Shown here: positions 22,656 through 33,674 of the stretch, one piece after another | Position numbering within the stretch: position 1 is the first letter of the stretch | Layout of the letters: each line of letters begins with the position of its first letter | DNA from: Lactuca virosa | Taxonomy: Eukaryota > Streptophyta > Magnoliopsida > Asterales > Asteraceae | Length of the DNA: 64,000 bases | Assembly (NCBI GenBank): GCA_928212115.1 | Contig: CAKMRJ010005745.1 | Location: 224,123,998 to 224,187,997 of the forward strand | Reading direction: 5' to 3' | Position numbers and translations under genes: made by a program | The notes under the pieces: generated by a model | The model's input: the letters and a program-made list of their open reading frames with translations, nothing else | What the model was told of the DNA's origin: nothing | The model's database searches: none

Positions 22656-24230
22656 TGGGAGAAATTCACGTAAAGTTGATTTAAGTCCTTAATATAACAC
22701 CCAATATGATATATTAAGGCTAGGACCCAACAAACTATTTTATAACTTGGAAGAGGGATACCGTAATCCAAGCTATAAAATATTTGAAGGTAGGTGAATG
22801 ACGATTCACCAATTTCCACCAAGATAAACGAAATGTATTATTAGGTTTTAATTGGTTTTGAAACTCCTAGATTCTTTTGAGATTCATTGAACTTTTCAAT
22901 GGCATGTTTCAATCTCGAGTGCGCCCTTCAGGTTTTGTGACTGGGATGCCGAGGATCACAAAACAAGGTGTGAAGTAACCATGCAAATATACTTGGTACC
23001 CTTAATATTTACCCCTCAATCGATGTGCCGGTTAACCACACATGCTCCAACGATACTATGATAAACATTAAGTTACCCTTTGCCTACCTTGTTAAGTCCA
23101 GGTTAGTGTGCCGGTTAACCACACACGCTCCACTAACAGCTTAAACAAAGTGCAAAGTGTAATTTCATGGATTAACACCTTATTCACATTTTCCTAAGTA
23201 ACTAAGATTGGGAATTTATAAAAGGTTTAGTTACTTAGTATTTATCATTAATACTTTTAATGAAGGGAGAATTATAGTCCTTGTCCTACCTGTTCGGCTA
23301 ACGACCCTCCACCAGTCAAGGAAGCGGTGGGTGAGAGTGGACACCCATTAAACTGCCATTTTATAGGCAGTAACTTTATACCCCCCTTATAGACCGGCTT
23401 CGTGAATGAGGCCTACTAATGGTAAGACGACTTGCTCTTATACATATAATATATTAAACTTTTAATATTATAATAGTATAAGGGTGTATTTTAGACATTT
23501 AAAATACTTGGTGGTTTAATCTATTAATTAAACTATACTCTTAATTTAATTAAATTTAAACCATGTCATTATGGAATTATTAATTCTCTTTTAATTAAAC
23601 ACTTTAATTATCTATTAATAAAGTCCATAAGAGTTAATTGAATTATTCAATAAAAACATCATAATTCCAATTATTAAATTCAAAATTAAAACCATTTAAT
23701 TAATTGTTTAAGTTATGAACCCAAGAGTTTTAGAATTCAATTCTTTTTTTTTATCATAAAAAAACTTTTTCCAAATTCCAAAACTTGAGGGCAAGTTTTG
23801 TAACTCTTGAAAACTTTTGGATTCTATAACTTATGGAGTTAAATACTTGTTTTATGATGAAACTTTTCATGTTCCATAACTTAAGAACAAGTTATGGAAT
23901 TCTTTAAAACATTAAGACTATGTTTTGTAACTCCATAAAAAACTTTGAATCAATTTTTTTAAAACCTTTTCATATCCATAACTTATGGAGGTTTCAAAAA
24001 ACTCTTTAGATCAAACTTTTAAAACTAATAAAATAATCATATCATTTTATCTTTTACTAAATTTGACCTAATTCAACTCATATAGCAAATGATTCAAATT
24101 TTACAAATAATTAGTTTTTCACAAAAACAAGTAATTATCTTAAAATTTGACAAACGTCATGTTTTTTTTCTTTTTTTTCCAACTTTGAAAATAAAACATT
24201 TGCATCAATATAACAGAAAACAACTCATGG
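22656..24230 (-). other. Copia leader region, non-coding
   Basis: About 1.6 kb between gag and the primer-binding site. Two near-repeats of the phrase TGTGCCGGTTAACCACACA occur at about 23023 and 23109. The part from 23430 to 24230 is very AT-rich. No domain-bearing frame is seen. Confidence 0.5.
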
Positions 24231-24242
24231 CTCTGACACCAC
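24225..24242 (-). other. Primer-binding site of the copia element
   Basis: On the minus strand the bases directly after the LTR read GTGGTGTCAGAGCCATG. This is an initiator tRNA-Met type site with one transition relative to TGGTATCAGAGCC. It fixes the right LTR as the 5' LTR. Confidence 0.7.
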
Positions 24243-25009
24243 TGTTGGGTTTTGAGCATTCTAACACTCCTATGGTGTACATGCAACCCTATAAACCTTG
24301 GATCTATGTTTTCTCTATTATACATGCAAATATTAAATATTCCAAGGTTTCATCCTAACTAGCATATTATGAAGCACCTATACTACAAAGTTCTAGTTAG
24401 ATGACATACCTTTTGATGTAGCTTGATGTCTTCAAGCTTTAAGAGCTTAGCCCCAATAGTGTGGAAGCCTCAAGTGGAATCACAAATCACCAAAACACCT
24501 TGGAAAACCTTTAGAGAATATGGATACTTGGCTCACACTATGAAATCAGTTATTGCCCTCTTTAGTGTATCCACACTAGCCACTAGCATAATTTCATGAA
24601 CCATAAGACCCTTTATATAGTGTGGAAGATTAGGGTTAAACCCTAATACCCATGACCTTTCATTTCCTAGGATCCATGGGTTAACGCTCCATGGACTATC
24701 CATGAAGACTTAGCCCAACCTAAATGAACTTGGCCCACTACACATATATATATCTAAGAGTCCATATTTAATTAGTTCCTTTTGATCACTTAATTAATTA
24801 TAAATTAATTCTTGATCAATACTAATTAAATAATATGATTATATATTAATATATTAGAACTTATAATATATTAATATAAATCATAAATATACTATTCTCA
24901 AAAGACTATCCATATAAATTGTGTCGGTGAAGTGCAACCCAAATGGACCATGTCGGGTCGGGTCAAGTACATACCAAATATAGTTATGGACTTAGACATT
25001 AATCCAACA
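24243..25009 (-). repeat. Right (5') LTR of the copia element
   Basis: 767 bases, paired with 17581-18342. It differs by an extra GCAAC near 24281 and about nine single-base changes. It is followed by the TSD copy CAACA. Confidence 0.9.
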
Positions 25010-25499
25010 CAACATTGGGCCTCGCCCGACATCGGACCGAAATTCGCCATCGGGCCCCACCCGGCATCGAGCAAAGCTCGGTATACATAAGCATATCAAC
25101 AATTACATATAAACATAAACATCTAGCATACATATAAACATTCCTCGGGCTTTCCCCGACATCGGACCGAGGTCCGGAGACATTCTAACCGACACATGCA
25201 AGAATCACGAAGACATCAAGCATACACATTCCTTGGGATTGCCCCGGCATTGGATCGAAGTCCGGAAACACATAAACCTACATCGGGAATATCCCGGCAT
25301 CGGACCATAGTCCAACATATACTAACATACATAAACGAGCCGACATTGGTGCCTTCGACCCGTTCCTACTGGAGGAAAACTCACCTCAAATGTCGAGTGA
25401 AGAAGCTAAAATATCTCAGCTCCTGCAACCGCCTCTACTCACGCCCTATACAAAACAACCCCTTAGATACCATTCCTTACATCAAGACCCCTTCACGGG

Positions 25500-25742
25500 T
25501 CAACCTTGGTCAAAGTCAAGGTCCAATTCAAAGTCAAGGCTCAGTCAAAGTCAAAGTCAACAATTCGAGTTGACTCAACTCGTTGAGTCATCCCCCTGAC
25601 TCGCCGCGTTCCCTTGCTACTCATAGTCGTGATAGAACGAGTCAACTCGTCGAGTCCCTTCACAGACTCGTCGAGTTCTACCTTGTACAGAATTGGGACA
25701 ACACGACTCAACTCGTCGAGTCCCTCTCTGGACTCACCGAGT
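25500..25742 (-). promoter_or_regulatory. GTCAA cluster and six-palindrome array in S1
   Basis: Seven GTCAA (W-box complement) occur at 25500-25562. Then ACTCGTCGAGT-type words start at 25578, 25599, 25645, 25666, 25711 and 25732. Start-to-start distances are 21, 46, 21, 45 and 21. The G LTRs have the same neighbourhood and spacing at 34622-34853. The regularity is seen directly; any role is unknown. Confidence 0.6.
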
Positions 25743-26501
25743 TCCTCATTCTTTTTGGGTCATCTTAATGGATTAAGCCCCAACTCTTCAGATCTATGCT
25801 TCATACTCCTCATATACCCTGCAAATGTCATTTTAAGGGTAAAGTTTCCAACTTTACCTGTTAATACCTTTTTTTAATGGGTTTAGCTCAAACCCTAACT
25901 CTTTAGGACCTAGATCTTGGTCCACAAGCCATCCATACTCCAAACTAAAGCTTACAAAAAGAGATCTAGACCCTAAGCACTACATGGACATGTAAAGCTT
26001 CCACCTTTCACTCCATGCATGACCTTTTGGAGCTTAAAAGGCCAAAATGACATCCTATGGATTGCATGGGGCTTCAGTGGCCATAAAGTTTGCACCTTTA
26101 TGCCATGAAAGCCCTCCATGATTCCAGATCTGAAGGTATGCTCACTTGGGACATCCATATCCCAAAGATCAAGCTTTTTGGACCAAAAACCCAATAAAGT
26201 GAAAATAAAAAGATCTAAGAAACTACTAAGCAAGTTAGAGACTTGATTACCAGAAAATGATGAGAATGAAAGGAAGTCTCTGGATCTACTATCTTCTCCT
26301 TGAATCCTCTAGCTTATTCTTCTTCCACAAGCTTCAAAACACACAAAGTTCACTAAAAATGGCTCACAAGCTCACAAATGCATTAGGGTTTTTGAAACTA
26401 GGGTTTGGGACTTGGAGGCTGGAAATGAGGCCAGCAAGTGGGGATTAGGATGCTTAAATAGGGTGCAAACCCCAAAATTAGGGTTTCATCCTGGCAGCCC
26501 T

Positions 26502-26603
26502 ACTCATCGAGTTGAAGCTCTCAACTCGTTGAGTAGGTGACTTAAAATCCCGCGTCCAATCTGGTTTCTACTCGACGAGTTTGGGGCTCCCAACTCGTTG
26601 AGT
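26502..26603 (-). promoter_or_regulatory. Palindrome quartet, ACTCG type, in U3 of S1
   Basis: Words start at 26502 (ACTCATCGAGT), 26524 (ACTCGTTGAGT), 26570 (ACTCGACGAGT) and 26593 (ACTCGTTGAGT). Distances are 22, 46 and 23. They lie 58-158 bases from the LTR start on the minus strand, the same slot as in E, S2 and G. Confidence 0.6.
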
Positions 26604-26665
26604 TGCTCTACAAAAGTAAATAAATTATGATTAATTGTGTACCAGGAACCAGGCGTTACATATGC

Positions 26666-27209
26666 TCGCCCGATTTTCCGCTGCATCAGAAAATAGACAC
26701 GATGAAACTGATGTTGTCCTTCGAAATCATCTAGCTTCAATCTGAAATATTGAGCAACAAATCGATCAACTCTTGAGGCAATTCAATGAACGGTTACAAG
26801 GCACACTTCCAAGCAACACAGAACAAAATCCGAAGGCGCACATTAAGGCCGTGACAATAAGGAGTGGTAAAATCATCACCCCTTTAGTTCCATTATCTAA
26901 TGAAAATTTAGATGAAGTGCAGAAAACTGAAGAAGAAAACCGAAGGAAGGCCACTGATCAATGGCCACGACATGGCCAACTACTGCAAAGAAAAATGACC
27001 CTCTGTTGAAGGCCTATCAACCACCGCGGCCATTTCCTAGCCAAGCAAAACAAGATAAGCAAGCTGGAGACTACAAGAAGTTCCTTGAGCATATCAAAGC
27101 CCTTCAAATCAATATCCCTTTTATTGAAGCGGTGACTCAAATACCAAAATATGCCAAGTTCTTGAAAGATTTGCTCACCAATAGAAAGAAAATATAGGAG
27201 GCTTCTAAT
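26666..27209 (+). pseudogene. Athila gag, second part
   Basis: This continues the gag cut at 17206. Frames include RQFNERLQGTLPSNTEQNPK and KAVTIRSGK (26773-27009) and then KQDKQAGDYKKFLEHIKALQ (26961-27197), which leads into the protease region. A frame change near 26960 and a TAG near 27196 break the reading. The middle of Gag is the typical low-complexity linker of Athila elements. Confidence 0.7.
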
Positions 27210-27893
27210 GTGGTTCTAAATGCAAATTTCTCAGCCACCATGCTAAACAAGCTTCCAATAAAGATGGGGGAGCCGGGGAGATTGGCACTTCCTTGCCAAT
27301 TCCGGAATTTAGCTACAAGTCACGCCCTTTCCGATTTGGGAGCTAGCATGGATCTTATGCCCTATTCCTTCTTCAAGAAATTGAATCTTCCGGAGCCAAG
27401 GCCAATTCGCATGGCTATTCAGCTAGCCAAAAAGACAGTGACTTTTCCAAGAGGTATATGTGAGGATTTGTTAGTTAAAATTGACAAGTTTGTTTTTCCA
27501 GCAGATTTTATCATTTTAGACATGGAATAAGACAACCAAGTCCCAATCATTCTTGGGAGGCCTTTCCTTAGAACCGCATGAGCCTTGGTGGATATTAGAG
27601 AGTCGAAGCGTACTCTTCGTGTTGGAGAAAATGCCATAACCTTTGGACTTGATAGAGCAATGAAACATTCAAAGATAAGTGGCGACTCGATTTTCTCGAT
27701 GGTCCTTTTCGATACGTTGTTGGAGAAAGAATTGGAAGGATGGAAGGATAATGGTTCGACAGGATACATGACTTTGAAAGAAACTAATTTTGATGTGGAA
27801 GACGACTTTGCGAAACTGGAGAGGCTTTTGGAGGAAAGTGAGTTTGAAGAAGTTCGAAAACATTCTGAAGACCCACCACAACGTGGCCATTAA
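27210..27893 (+). pseudogene. Athila aspartic protease region
   Basis: 27210-27530 reads LPIKMGEPGRLALPCQF and SDLGASMDLMPYSFFKKL. The Asp-Leu-Gly-Ala-Ser sits where retroviral-type proteases have Asp-Thr/Ser-Gly. FVFPADFIILDME follows and then a TAA. 27585-27893 continues as VDIRESKRTLRVGENAITF and an acidic linker. The protease would cut Gag-Pol into mature parts; here the frame is interrupted at 27528 and again after 27893. Confidence 0.75.
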
Positions 27894-28314
27894 AAAAAAC
27901 GATCAGATGAGAAGAAGGAAAACACCACGGCATGACGATTAGATGTCCACGTCGTGGCGACTGAACAGAACCCGAAGCCAGAATTGAAAGTCCTGCCCGA
28001 GCATATGGAGTACGCATTCCTAGAAGAAAACGAACAAAAGCATGTCATAATTGCATTTGATTTAGAAGCCAAGGACAAAGAGAGCTTGACTAGGGTCTTG
28101 AAAAAAACACAAAAACGCCATTGCTTGGAAAATCACTGATATCAAAGGCATTAGTCCCTCGTATTGCTCACATAAAATCAATCTGGTAGAAGGGGCCAAA
28201 CTAGTAGTGCGACCCCAGAGAAGATTGAATCCCAACATGCACGAGGTAGTCAAAAAGAATATAATGAAGTTGATGTACATGTGAATCATATACTCCATTT
28301 CGGATAGTCCATGG
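27894..28314 (+). pseudogene. Linker and N-terminal reverse transcriptase remnants (Athila)
   Basis: Short frames give QNPKPELKVLPEHMEYAFLE (27954-28139), the conserved approach to the RT domain, then stop at 28139. In other frames the region reads towards IPISDSPWVSPI at 28295-28325, the start of the fingers domain. A palindrome pair (CCACGGCATGA at 27925, CCACGTCGTGG at 27947) lies inside this stretch. Confidence 0.55.
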
Positions 28315-29148
28315 GTGAGTCCGATTCATGTCGTGCTGAAGAAAGGAGGAATGACGATGGTGGTGAACGAGAAAGACGAGCTCATTCCAATGCGAACGGT
28401 AACCCCTTGGCGAGTGTGCATCGATGATCGCAAGTTAAACGATGCCACTTGCAAAGACCATTTTCCTTTACTATTTATTGATCAAATGCTTGAGCGTTTA
28501 TCTGGTCACATCTATTATTGTTTTCTAGATGACTTTTCAAGATATTTTCAGATTCCGATAGATCCAGGAGACCAAGAAAATATGACATTTACATGTCTTA
28601 GCGGAACATTTGCTTATAGAAGAATGCTATTTGGATTGTGTAACGCATCATCCACGTTTCAGAGATGCATGACCTCAATTTTTCACGATATGGTGGAAAA
28701 GTTCATGGAAGTTTTCATGGAAGATTTTTCTGTCTTTGGTTCTTCTTTTTGTTATTGTTTGGCTAACCTAGATTTGATGCTTTCCAGGTGTGAAAAGACC
28801 AATTTGGTCTTGAATTGGGAGAAATGCCACTTTATAGTAAATGAGGGAATTGTGTTAGGTCATAAGGTTTCCAAGGCAGGGATTGAGGTTGACCGTGAAA
28901 AGATCGACACTATTGCCAAATTACCACCCCCAACAAATGTCAAAGGGGTGCAGAGCTTTTTAGGTCACACAAGAATTTACCGCCGATTCATTAAGGATTT
29001 CTCAAAAATAACGAGACCTTTGACCCAATTGCTTTTAAGAGATGTGGGCTTTAATTTTTCTAATGATTTCTTAGAAGCTTTTGAAACTTTAAAAGAGAAA
29101 TTGACAACCCCCTATCACGGTCTCCCCGAACTGGAACCTCCCTTTTGA
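28315..29148 (+). pseudogene. Athila reverse transcriptase
   Basis: An open frame of 277 residues covers most of RT: WRVCIDDRKLNDATCKDHFP, LDDFSRYFQIPIDPGDQE, FGLCNASSTFQRCM, and further on GHKVSKAGIEVDREKI with YRRFIKDFSKITRPL. The catalytic box reads VFMEDFSVFG at 28711-28740. The first of the two metal-binding Asp residues is Glu, which should greatly reduce or abolish polymerase activity. The frame ends just before RNase H, so a frameshift separates the two. Confidence 0.85.
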
Positions 29149-29678
29149 GCTCATGTGTGACACAAATGATTTTGCATTAGGATCAGTTTTAGGTCAAACG
29201 GTTGAAAAATTTTCAACCAATTTACTATGAAAGCAAAACACTTAACCCAACCCAAGAAAATTATACTACTACTGATAAAGAACTTTTGGCTGTGGTTTAT
29301 GCATTCGAAAAATTTCATCCCTATTTGATTTTGTCAAAAACAATTGTTTTTACTGACCATTATGATCTAAAATATTTGTTTAGTAAGCAGGATGCGAAGC
29401 CTAGATTGATTCGATGGATGCTTTTACTTCAAGAATTTGACATCGAGATCATGGAGAAAAAGGGAATGGAGAATGTAGCGGAGGATCATCTCTCGCGTTT
29501 GGAAACTCCGAATCTTGAAGAATTTAAAGAAGATGAGATAGATGATAACTTCCCTGAAGAATACGTGATGGTGATAGCGGGTGAAGAGCCATTGTACGCA
29601 GACATAGTCAATTATTTGGCAAGCGGTTATCTTCCAAAGGACTTATCTAATCAACAAAGGAAGAAACTCTTCTCATAA
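29149..29678 (+). pseudogene. Athila RNase H domain
   Basis: The frame from 29202 reads YYESKTLNPTQENYTTTDKE, VVYAFEKFHPYLILSKTIVF, then TDHYDLKYLFSKQDAKPRL. The active-site Glu (DKELLAVVYAFE) and Asp (FTDH) blocks are present. The start of the domain (29149-29201) is in another frame. It ends with LEEFKEDEID, an acidic linker to integrase, and a TAA at 29676. Confidence 0.8.
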
Positions 29679-29697
29679 ATAAAATATTATTTCTGGG

Positions 29698-30870
29698 ATG
29701 AACCATACTTATTTAGAAGTAGGCGATGTGTGTTTGGGAAAGAGGCCAGTGACATTTTGCACCATTGTCATAGTGGGCCGACTGGAGGACATCATGGGGC
29801 CCAATACACGGCCAAGGAAGGTTTTCGACGCGAGATTTTATGGGCCATCGATCTTCAACGATGCTACTACATTTGTGAAAGAGTGTGATTCATATCAAAG
29901 ATCAGGTAATATTTCGTTTAGAAATGAGATACCCCAAAATAGCATTTAAGTTTGTGAAGTTTTCGATATTTGGGGTATCAATTTCATAGGTCCATTTCCG
30001 GCATCTTAAGGTAAAAAGTATATTTTAGTTGCGGTTGATTACGTGTCGAAGTGGGTGGAAGTGCAAGCTTTACCCACTAATGACGCACGTGTAGTCGTTA
30101 AATTCCTAAAAATATTGTTTTCTCGTTTTGGTATGCCTAGAGCTTTAATAAGTGATCGGGGTACCCACTTTTGCAATGATCAACTTGCAAAGGTGTTACA
30201 AAAATATGGTTTACACCATAGATTTACGATACCTTATCACCCTCAAACAAGTGGGCAAACCAAAGTCACTAATCGGGCCTTAAAAAGAATTTTATAAAGA
30301 TCGGTTGGAACCAATAAAAAAGAATGGTCCGCAAAACTCGATGATGCATTGTGGGGATTTCGAACCGATTTCAAAACACCAATTGGTACTACGGCTTATA
30401 GGCTAGTTTTTGGTAAAAACTGTCATTTACCGGTCGAAATTGAACACAAGGCTTATTGGGTTTTGAGGACTTGTAACTTTGAATTAGCTTAATTGCGTTC
30501 TAATCGTTTGATGAAACTTAATGCCTTGGATGAGTTGAGAAATGAATCCTACACCAACTCACTGATTTAAAAGGGTAAAATAAAAAAGTGACATGATGCT
30601 AGGCTAAGAGGGAACAAGGACTTTGAAGCGGGTCAAAAAGTCTTACTTTTTAATTCGCAAACGAAGTTTCTTCCCGGGAAATTGAAGACAAGGTGGTACG
30701 GGCCCTTTGTAGTGAAAGAAGTATTGCCACACGGAGCCATAGAGTTGATTAAGGATGATGGCACGACCTTCAAAGTAAACGGGCATCGATTCAATCACTA
30801 TAAAGAAGGGATGCCAAGGGAGGAAAAAGAAGCTGAAAATGTAATCTTGGGGATGGCCGCTGAAACGTAG
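29698..30870 (+). pseudogene. Athila integrase, broken and catalytically altered
   Basis: 29698-29949 covers the zinc-binding region but its His/Cys pattern is largely lost (CDSYQRSGNISFRN remains). 30043-30297 is the core: SKWVEVQALPTNDA, SDRGTHFCNDQL with the second catalytic Asp, then HPQTSGQTKVTNRALKRIL. The catalytic Glu is expected in this last block, but it has Lys (30262-30264), and the following Arg-Glu is Arg-Ala. 30682-30870 is the C-terminal domain with KTRWYGPFVVKEVLPHGAIE. Stops occur at 29947, 30010, 30295 and 30490. The enzyme is dead. Confidence 0.8.
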
Positions 30871-31776
30871 AGTGGGATGGAGTCAAACTCATGACTCCAC
30901 AAAAAGAAGTGCTTACAGGAGGCAACCTGCAGTTTGCGTTTTCATTTCCCTTTAATTTTTGTTTTGAATTTTTATGTTATTTTGTTATTTTTAGTTTGTT
31001 TAAGTTAGGATTTTCTATCTTTTATTGTCATCTTCTGGTTTTTGCTGTGAGGGCAAGCAACACATAATTGTGGGGTGTGAGATTTTAAGAAAGTAAATGA
31101 AGAAAGAAAAATTATGTACCCAGTGGCCACGCCTAGAGGAGCTGTTCCCACGCCGTGGGGACCTGGAAAATCCAGTATTTTCGAAGTAGTAATAATATCG
31201 GGTATTTTTGAAGCGCCACGGCGTGGCACCCATTGCCACATAATGGGGAGGGGTTTTACGTTGTAATTTCTTTTTAACAGAAAAAGGAAAATTTGAATCA
31301 CTTTTTACAAAACACAGCACACCCCACACCGTTTCTCTCAACCTCACGATGAACACTCTCAAATCCATCGATTTTCTATGATTTCTTCAACTAAAGGTAA
31401 GTTCTTTATACTCGAAATCACCTAATTAGGGCTGGATTATTGCGTATTGAGGATCAATTTGGTGTTTTGGGTCGATTTTTAGAAATTTCTCCAACCTAGG
31501 GTTTGCGAATTTTTGAAAAAATTTAAGGTCAATCTAAGTATTTGTGGTATGAATAAAGTGTCTAATGATGATATATTATGGCCTAAAAAACCCTTATGTT
31601 ATATTTGGAAAAACTTAGACGAAACTTCTCGATTAAAGAACTGATTATCGCACATGTTCGTACGCCACGACGTGGCTGTTCATCACCACGACGTGCAGGC
31701 TTTACAGTGGGCAAAATATTTCATTTTTTGCTAATTTGTACTTGGTGGTTCGATTTTGCTATCTGATTTTTGTAGG
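30871..31776 (+). other. Spacer between pol and env-position gene, with palindrome pairs and a putative intron
   Basis: No domain-bearing frame is seen. CCACGCCGTGG-type words start at 31127, 31148, 31216 and 31236 (distances 21, 68, 20), and a pair starts at 31665 and 31686. A strong plant splice donor, AAAG|GTAAGT, lies at 31397. A pyrimidine-rich acceptor TTTTTGTAG|G ends at 31775, one base before the ATG at 31777. A 379-base intron in the leader of an env-type subgenomic RNA is plausible. Confidence 0.5.
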
Positions 31777-32831
31777 ATGGGGCCTAGGAGAGCTAACAAC
31801 CCACTAGAATTCGTGTAGTATAGATTTCCCGAAGTGGTGGATCCCAGGGTGTTAGTAGAATGGATAAACAAATTGGCATGGTTACTGGTAAAAGAGATTC
31901 ACGTGCTACCGGTAATAAACTGAGAATGGATTAGGGAAGTGAAACTTAAAGAAGGGGTGACACCATATCTCACCACAATATTTGATAATGGTGTAATTAG
32001 ATTCACATGCACGGGTTGGAGAAGATTGTTCCATATTCAAGAGCCGGTATACAAAGAATTATGCATTGAGTTCTTTTCCACAACCAAGTTTAGGAAGAAA
32101 CAGGAAGTAGATGACATAGGGAATTTTGCATTCTGTCTTGGAGGGAGGAGGCGTGAATGCAGTTGGTAGAGCTTGCCTGGAGATTGGACCTCTACAACCA
32201 GTCTGAGGGAATGAGTGAAGGGTTCCCAATTTTTCTTGATCATTTCCATAAACATCTACCTCAAGGCATTGACGAATCTGAGTGGTGGACCACAATTGCA
32301 AATGGAAGTTATACACCTGGTTCAACGTCAGAGGGGCGCATCCGATCTCCTATCCATAGGTTGATCACATTCTCCATCAAAAACAAGAAGGAGGGAGACC
32401 GCATTCCCATGCTTGATATATTCTTCTTATGGTGTATCATCACACCCCATACTTTTTGCCACTTACCGTACTGTGTTGCAGATTTCCTTACCGAGTGTGA
32501 TGGGAAAAATAGGCTGGGGGTTCCTATTTATGGAGGGATATTGGTGACCAGGTTGGATCGGTCTTAAGGAATCTTTGATGATACTGAGGCAAGTTTTCTT
32601 ACAGAAGTGCGTGGCCGCTAGTTACAACCTCGATTATTTAAGACTGCACACATTGTTTTGGACTTGGGGGGTGGAAACTACGCGATTCCCGATGATGATC
32701 CAGTTCAGGCACCACGAGGACGTAGGAACGTGAGGCAAAGAGTTGAAGGAGAAGAGCCCATTGGAAATGAACCCGTGATTGATGAGCTTCCTATGGACCC
32801 ATACCATGTCATGGCTAGGGTTTTGATGTGA
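31777..32831 (+). pseudogene. Athila ORF1-like gene in env position
   Basis: After integrase, frames starting at ATG 31777 read MGPRRANNPLEFV, with stops soon after. 31939-32169 includes TTIFDNGVIRFTCTGWRRLF, and 32157-32567 includes SEWWTTIANGSYTPGSTSEG, IRSPIHRLITFSI and MLDIFFLWCIITP. This matches my memory of the ATHILA ORF-1 family found downstream of pol in Athila elements. A frameshift near 32160 and several stops disable it. No signal peptide or membrane segment is convincing. Its role is unknown in the family. Confidence 0.6.
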
Positions 32832-32855
32832 TGGTATGATAATAATAAAAATCAG

Positions 32856-32860
32856 TTTTG
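32856..32860 (+). other. Target-site duplication TTTTG of S2 (partner 45444-45448)
   Basis: TTTTG lies directly before TGTAACATCC at 32861 and again directly after GTGTTACA at 45443. The exact 5-bp match brackets 12.6 kb and shows that all of it is one later insertion site within the Athila element. Confidence 0.85.
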
Positions 32861-33674
32861 TGTAACATCCATAAAATTATAGGTAAAAATTTCATTTTTT
32901 TTAGTTCAACCATAAACACCATTTAACCATTTTTAATCATTCAAAAGTATATCAGAGTAAAATAGTTATCAGAGTACAATTCCCAAAAACATAAAGTGCG
33001 GAAACATGGGTGATGCGCTGCAATCAACCTAGACCCTTCCCTCTCGAACCGGGAATACCTGAAAAACATTTTAAACATAAACTGTAAGCATGGAGCTTAG
33101 TGAGTTCCCCCAAAATACCACATACCATACATACATTGGGCCTTGTTCGATAACCATCGGGCCCTGCACGACATCAAGCCCCGCTCGGAACACATTTGTC
33201 AATAACATGAGATGGGACCCACCCATTCATACTCGTTAGGCCCGACTGGCATCGAGCCTCGCCCGATATACATACATACACATAAAATACATGCAACATT
33301 CACTAAGATATACAACATACAATACTCTCATCAGGCCCCGCCTGGCATTCGATCCCGCCCGGTATACATATCACACACCACACATGCAATAGTCACATAG
33401 ACAACTAGAATCCGAATAATAATAAATCATGAGATGGAATTGGTGCCTTCGACCTGTCGAACACAATGAGTGGACTCACCTCAATCAGAAGATAGCAAAT
33501 CTCACACCCAAGTCAGCTGCACAACGGCTCCTCACACTGAACACAATCAATACCAACCCTAGTTACTTTCTTAAGGTCAAGCCCATAAATCATGAGGCCC
33601 AATAATGGCCCAAGCCCAAACTAGGCCCACTAATAGCCTAAGCCCAAATAGAGATCCCTAAGGCCCGATTCATG

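Larger units (their letters stand above)
17581..25009 (-). mobile_element. Ty1/copia element with LTRs, nested in S1
   Basis: Two LTRs start with TGTTGGGTTTTG and end with AATCCAACA. They are flanked by the exact 5-bp duplication CAACA at 17576-17580 and 25010-25014. A purine-rich tract on the minus strand adjoins the left LTR. A minus-strand primer-binding site adjoins the right LTR. The interior of 5.9 kb keeps decayed gag and pol. The LTRs differ at about nine positions plus one 5-bp gap by eye (about 1.2 percent), so the insertion is fairly recent although the coding part is badly decayed. Confidence 0.9.
17207..26660 (-). mobile_element. Solo LTR S1, itself split by a copia element
   Basis: The 5-bp direct repeat TATGC at 17202-17206 and 26661-26665 flanks it. 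The outer ends are TAAAAAATCCC (aligning with TGTAGCGTCCC of E) and GGCGTTACA. Removing the copia element and one copy of CAACA leaves about 2.0 kb of continuous LTR sequence with no primer-binding site, purine tract or coding region. It is therefore a solo LTR left by recombination between two LTRs. It carries hairpin words near 17530 and 25015-25290, six ACTCGTCGAGT-type words at 25578-25742 and four more at 26502-26603. Confidence 0.85.

Noticed and set aside
31005..31368. Minus-strand frames of 98 and 117 codons after Athila integrase
   Set aside because: They overlap each other in different frames, lie antisense to the untranslated spacer with palindromes and have no recognisable motif.
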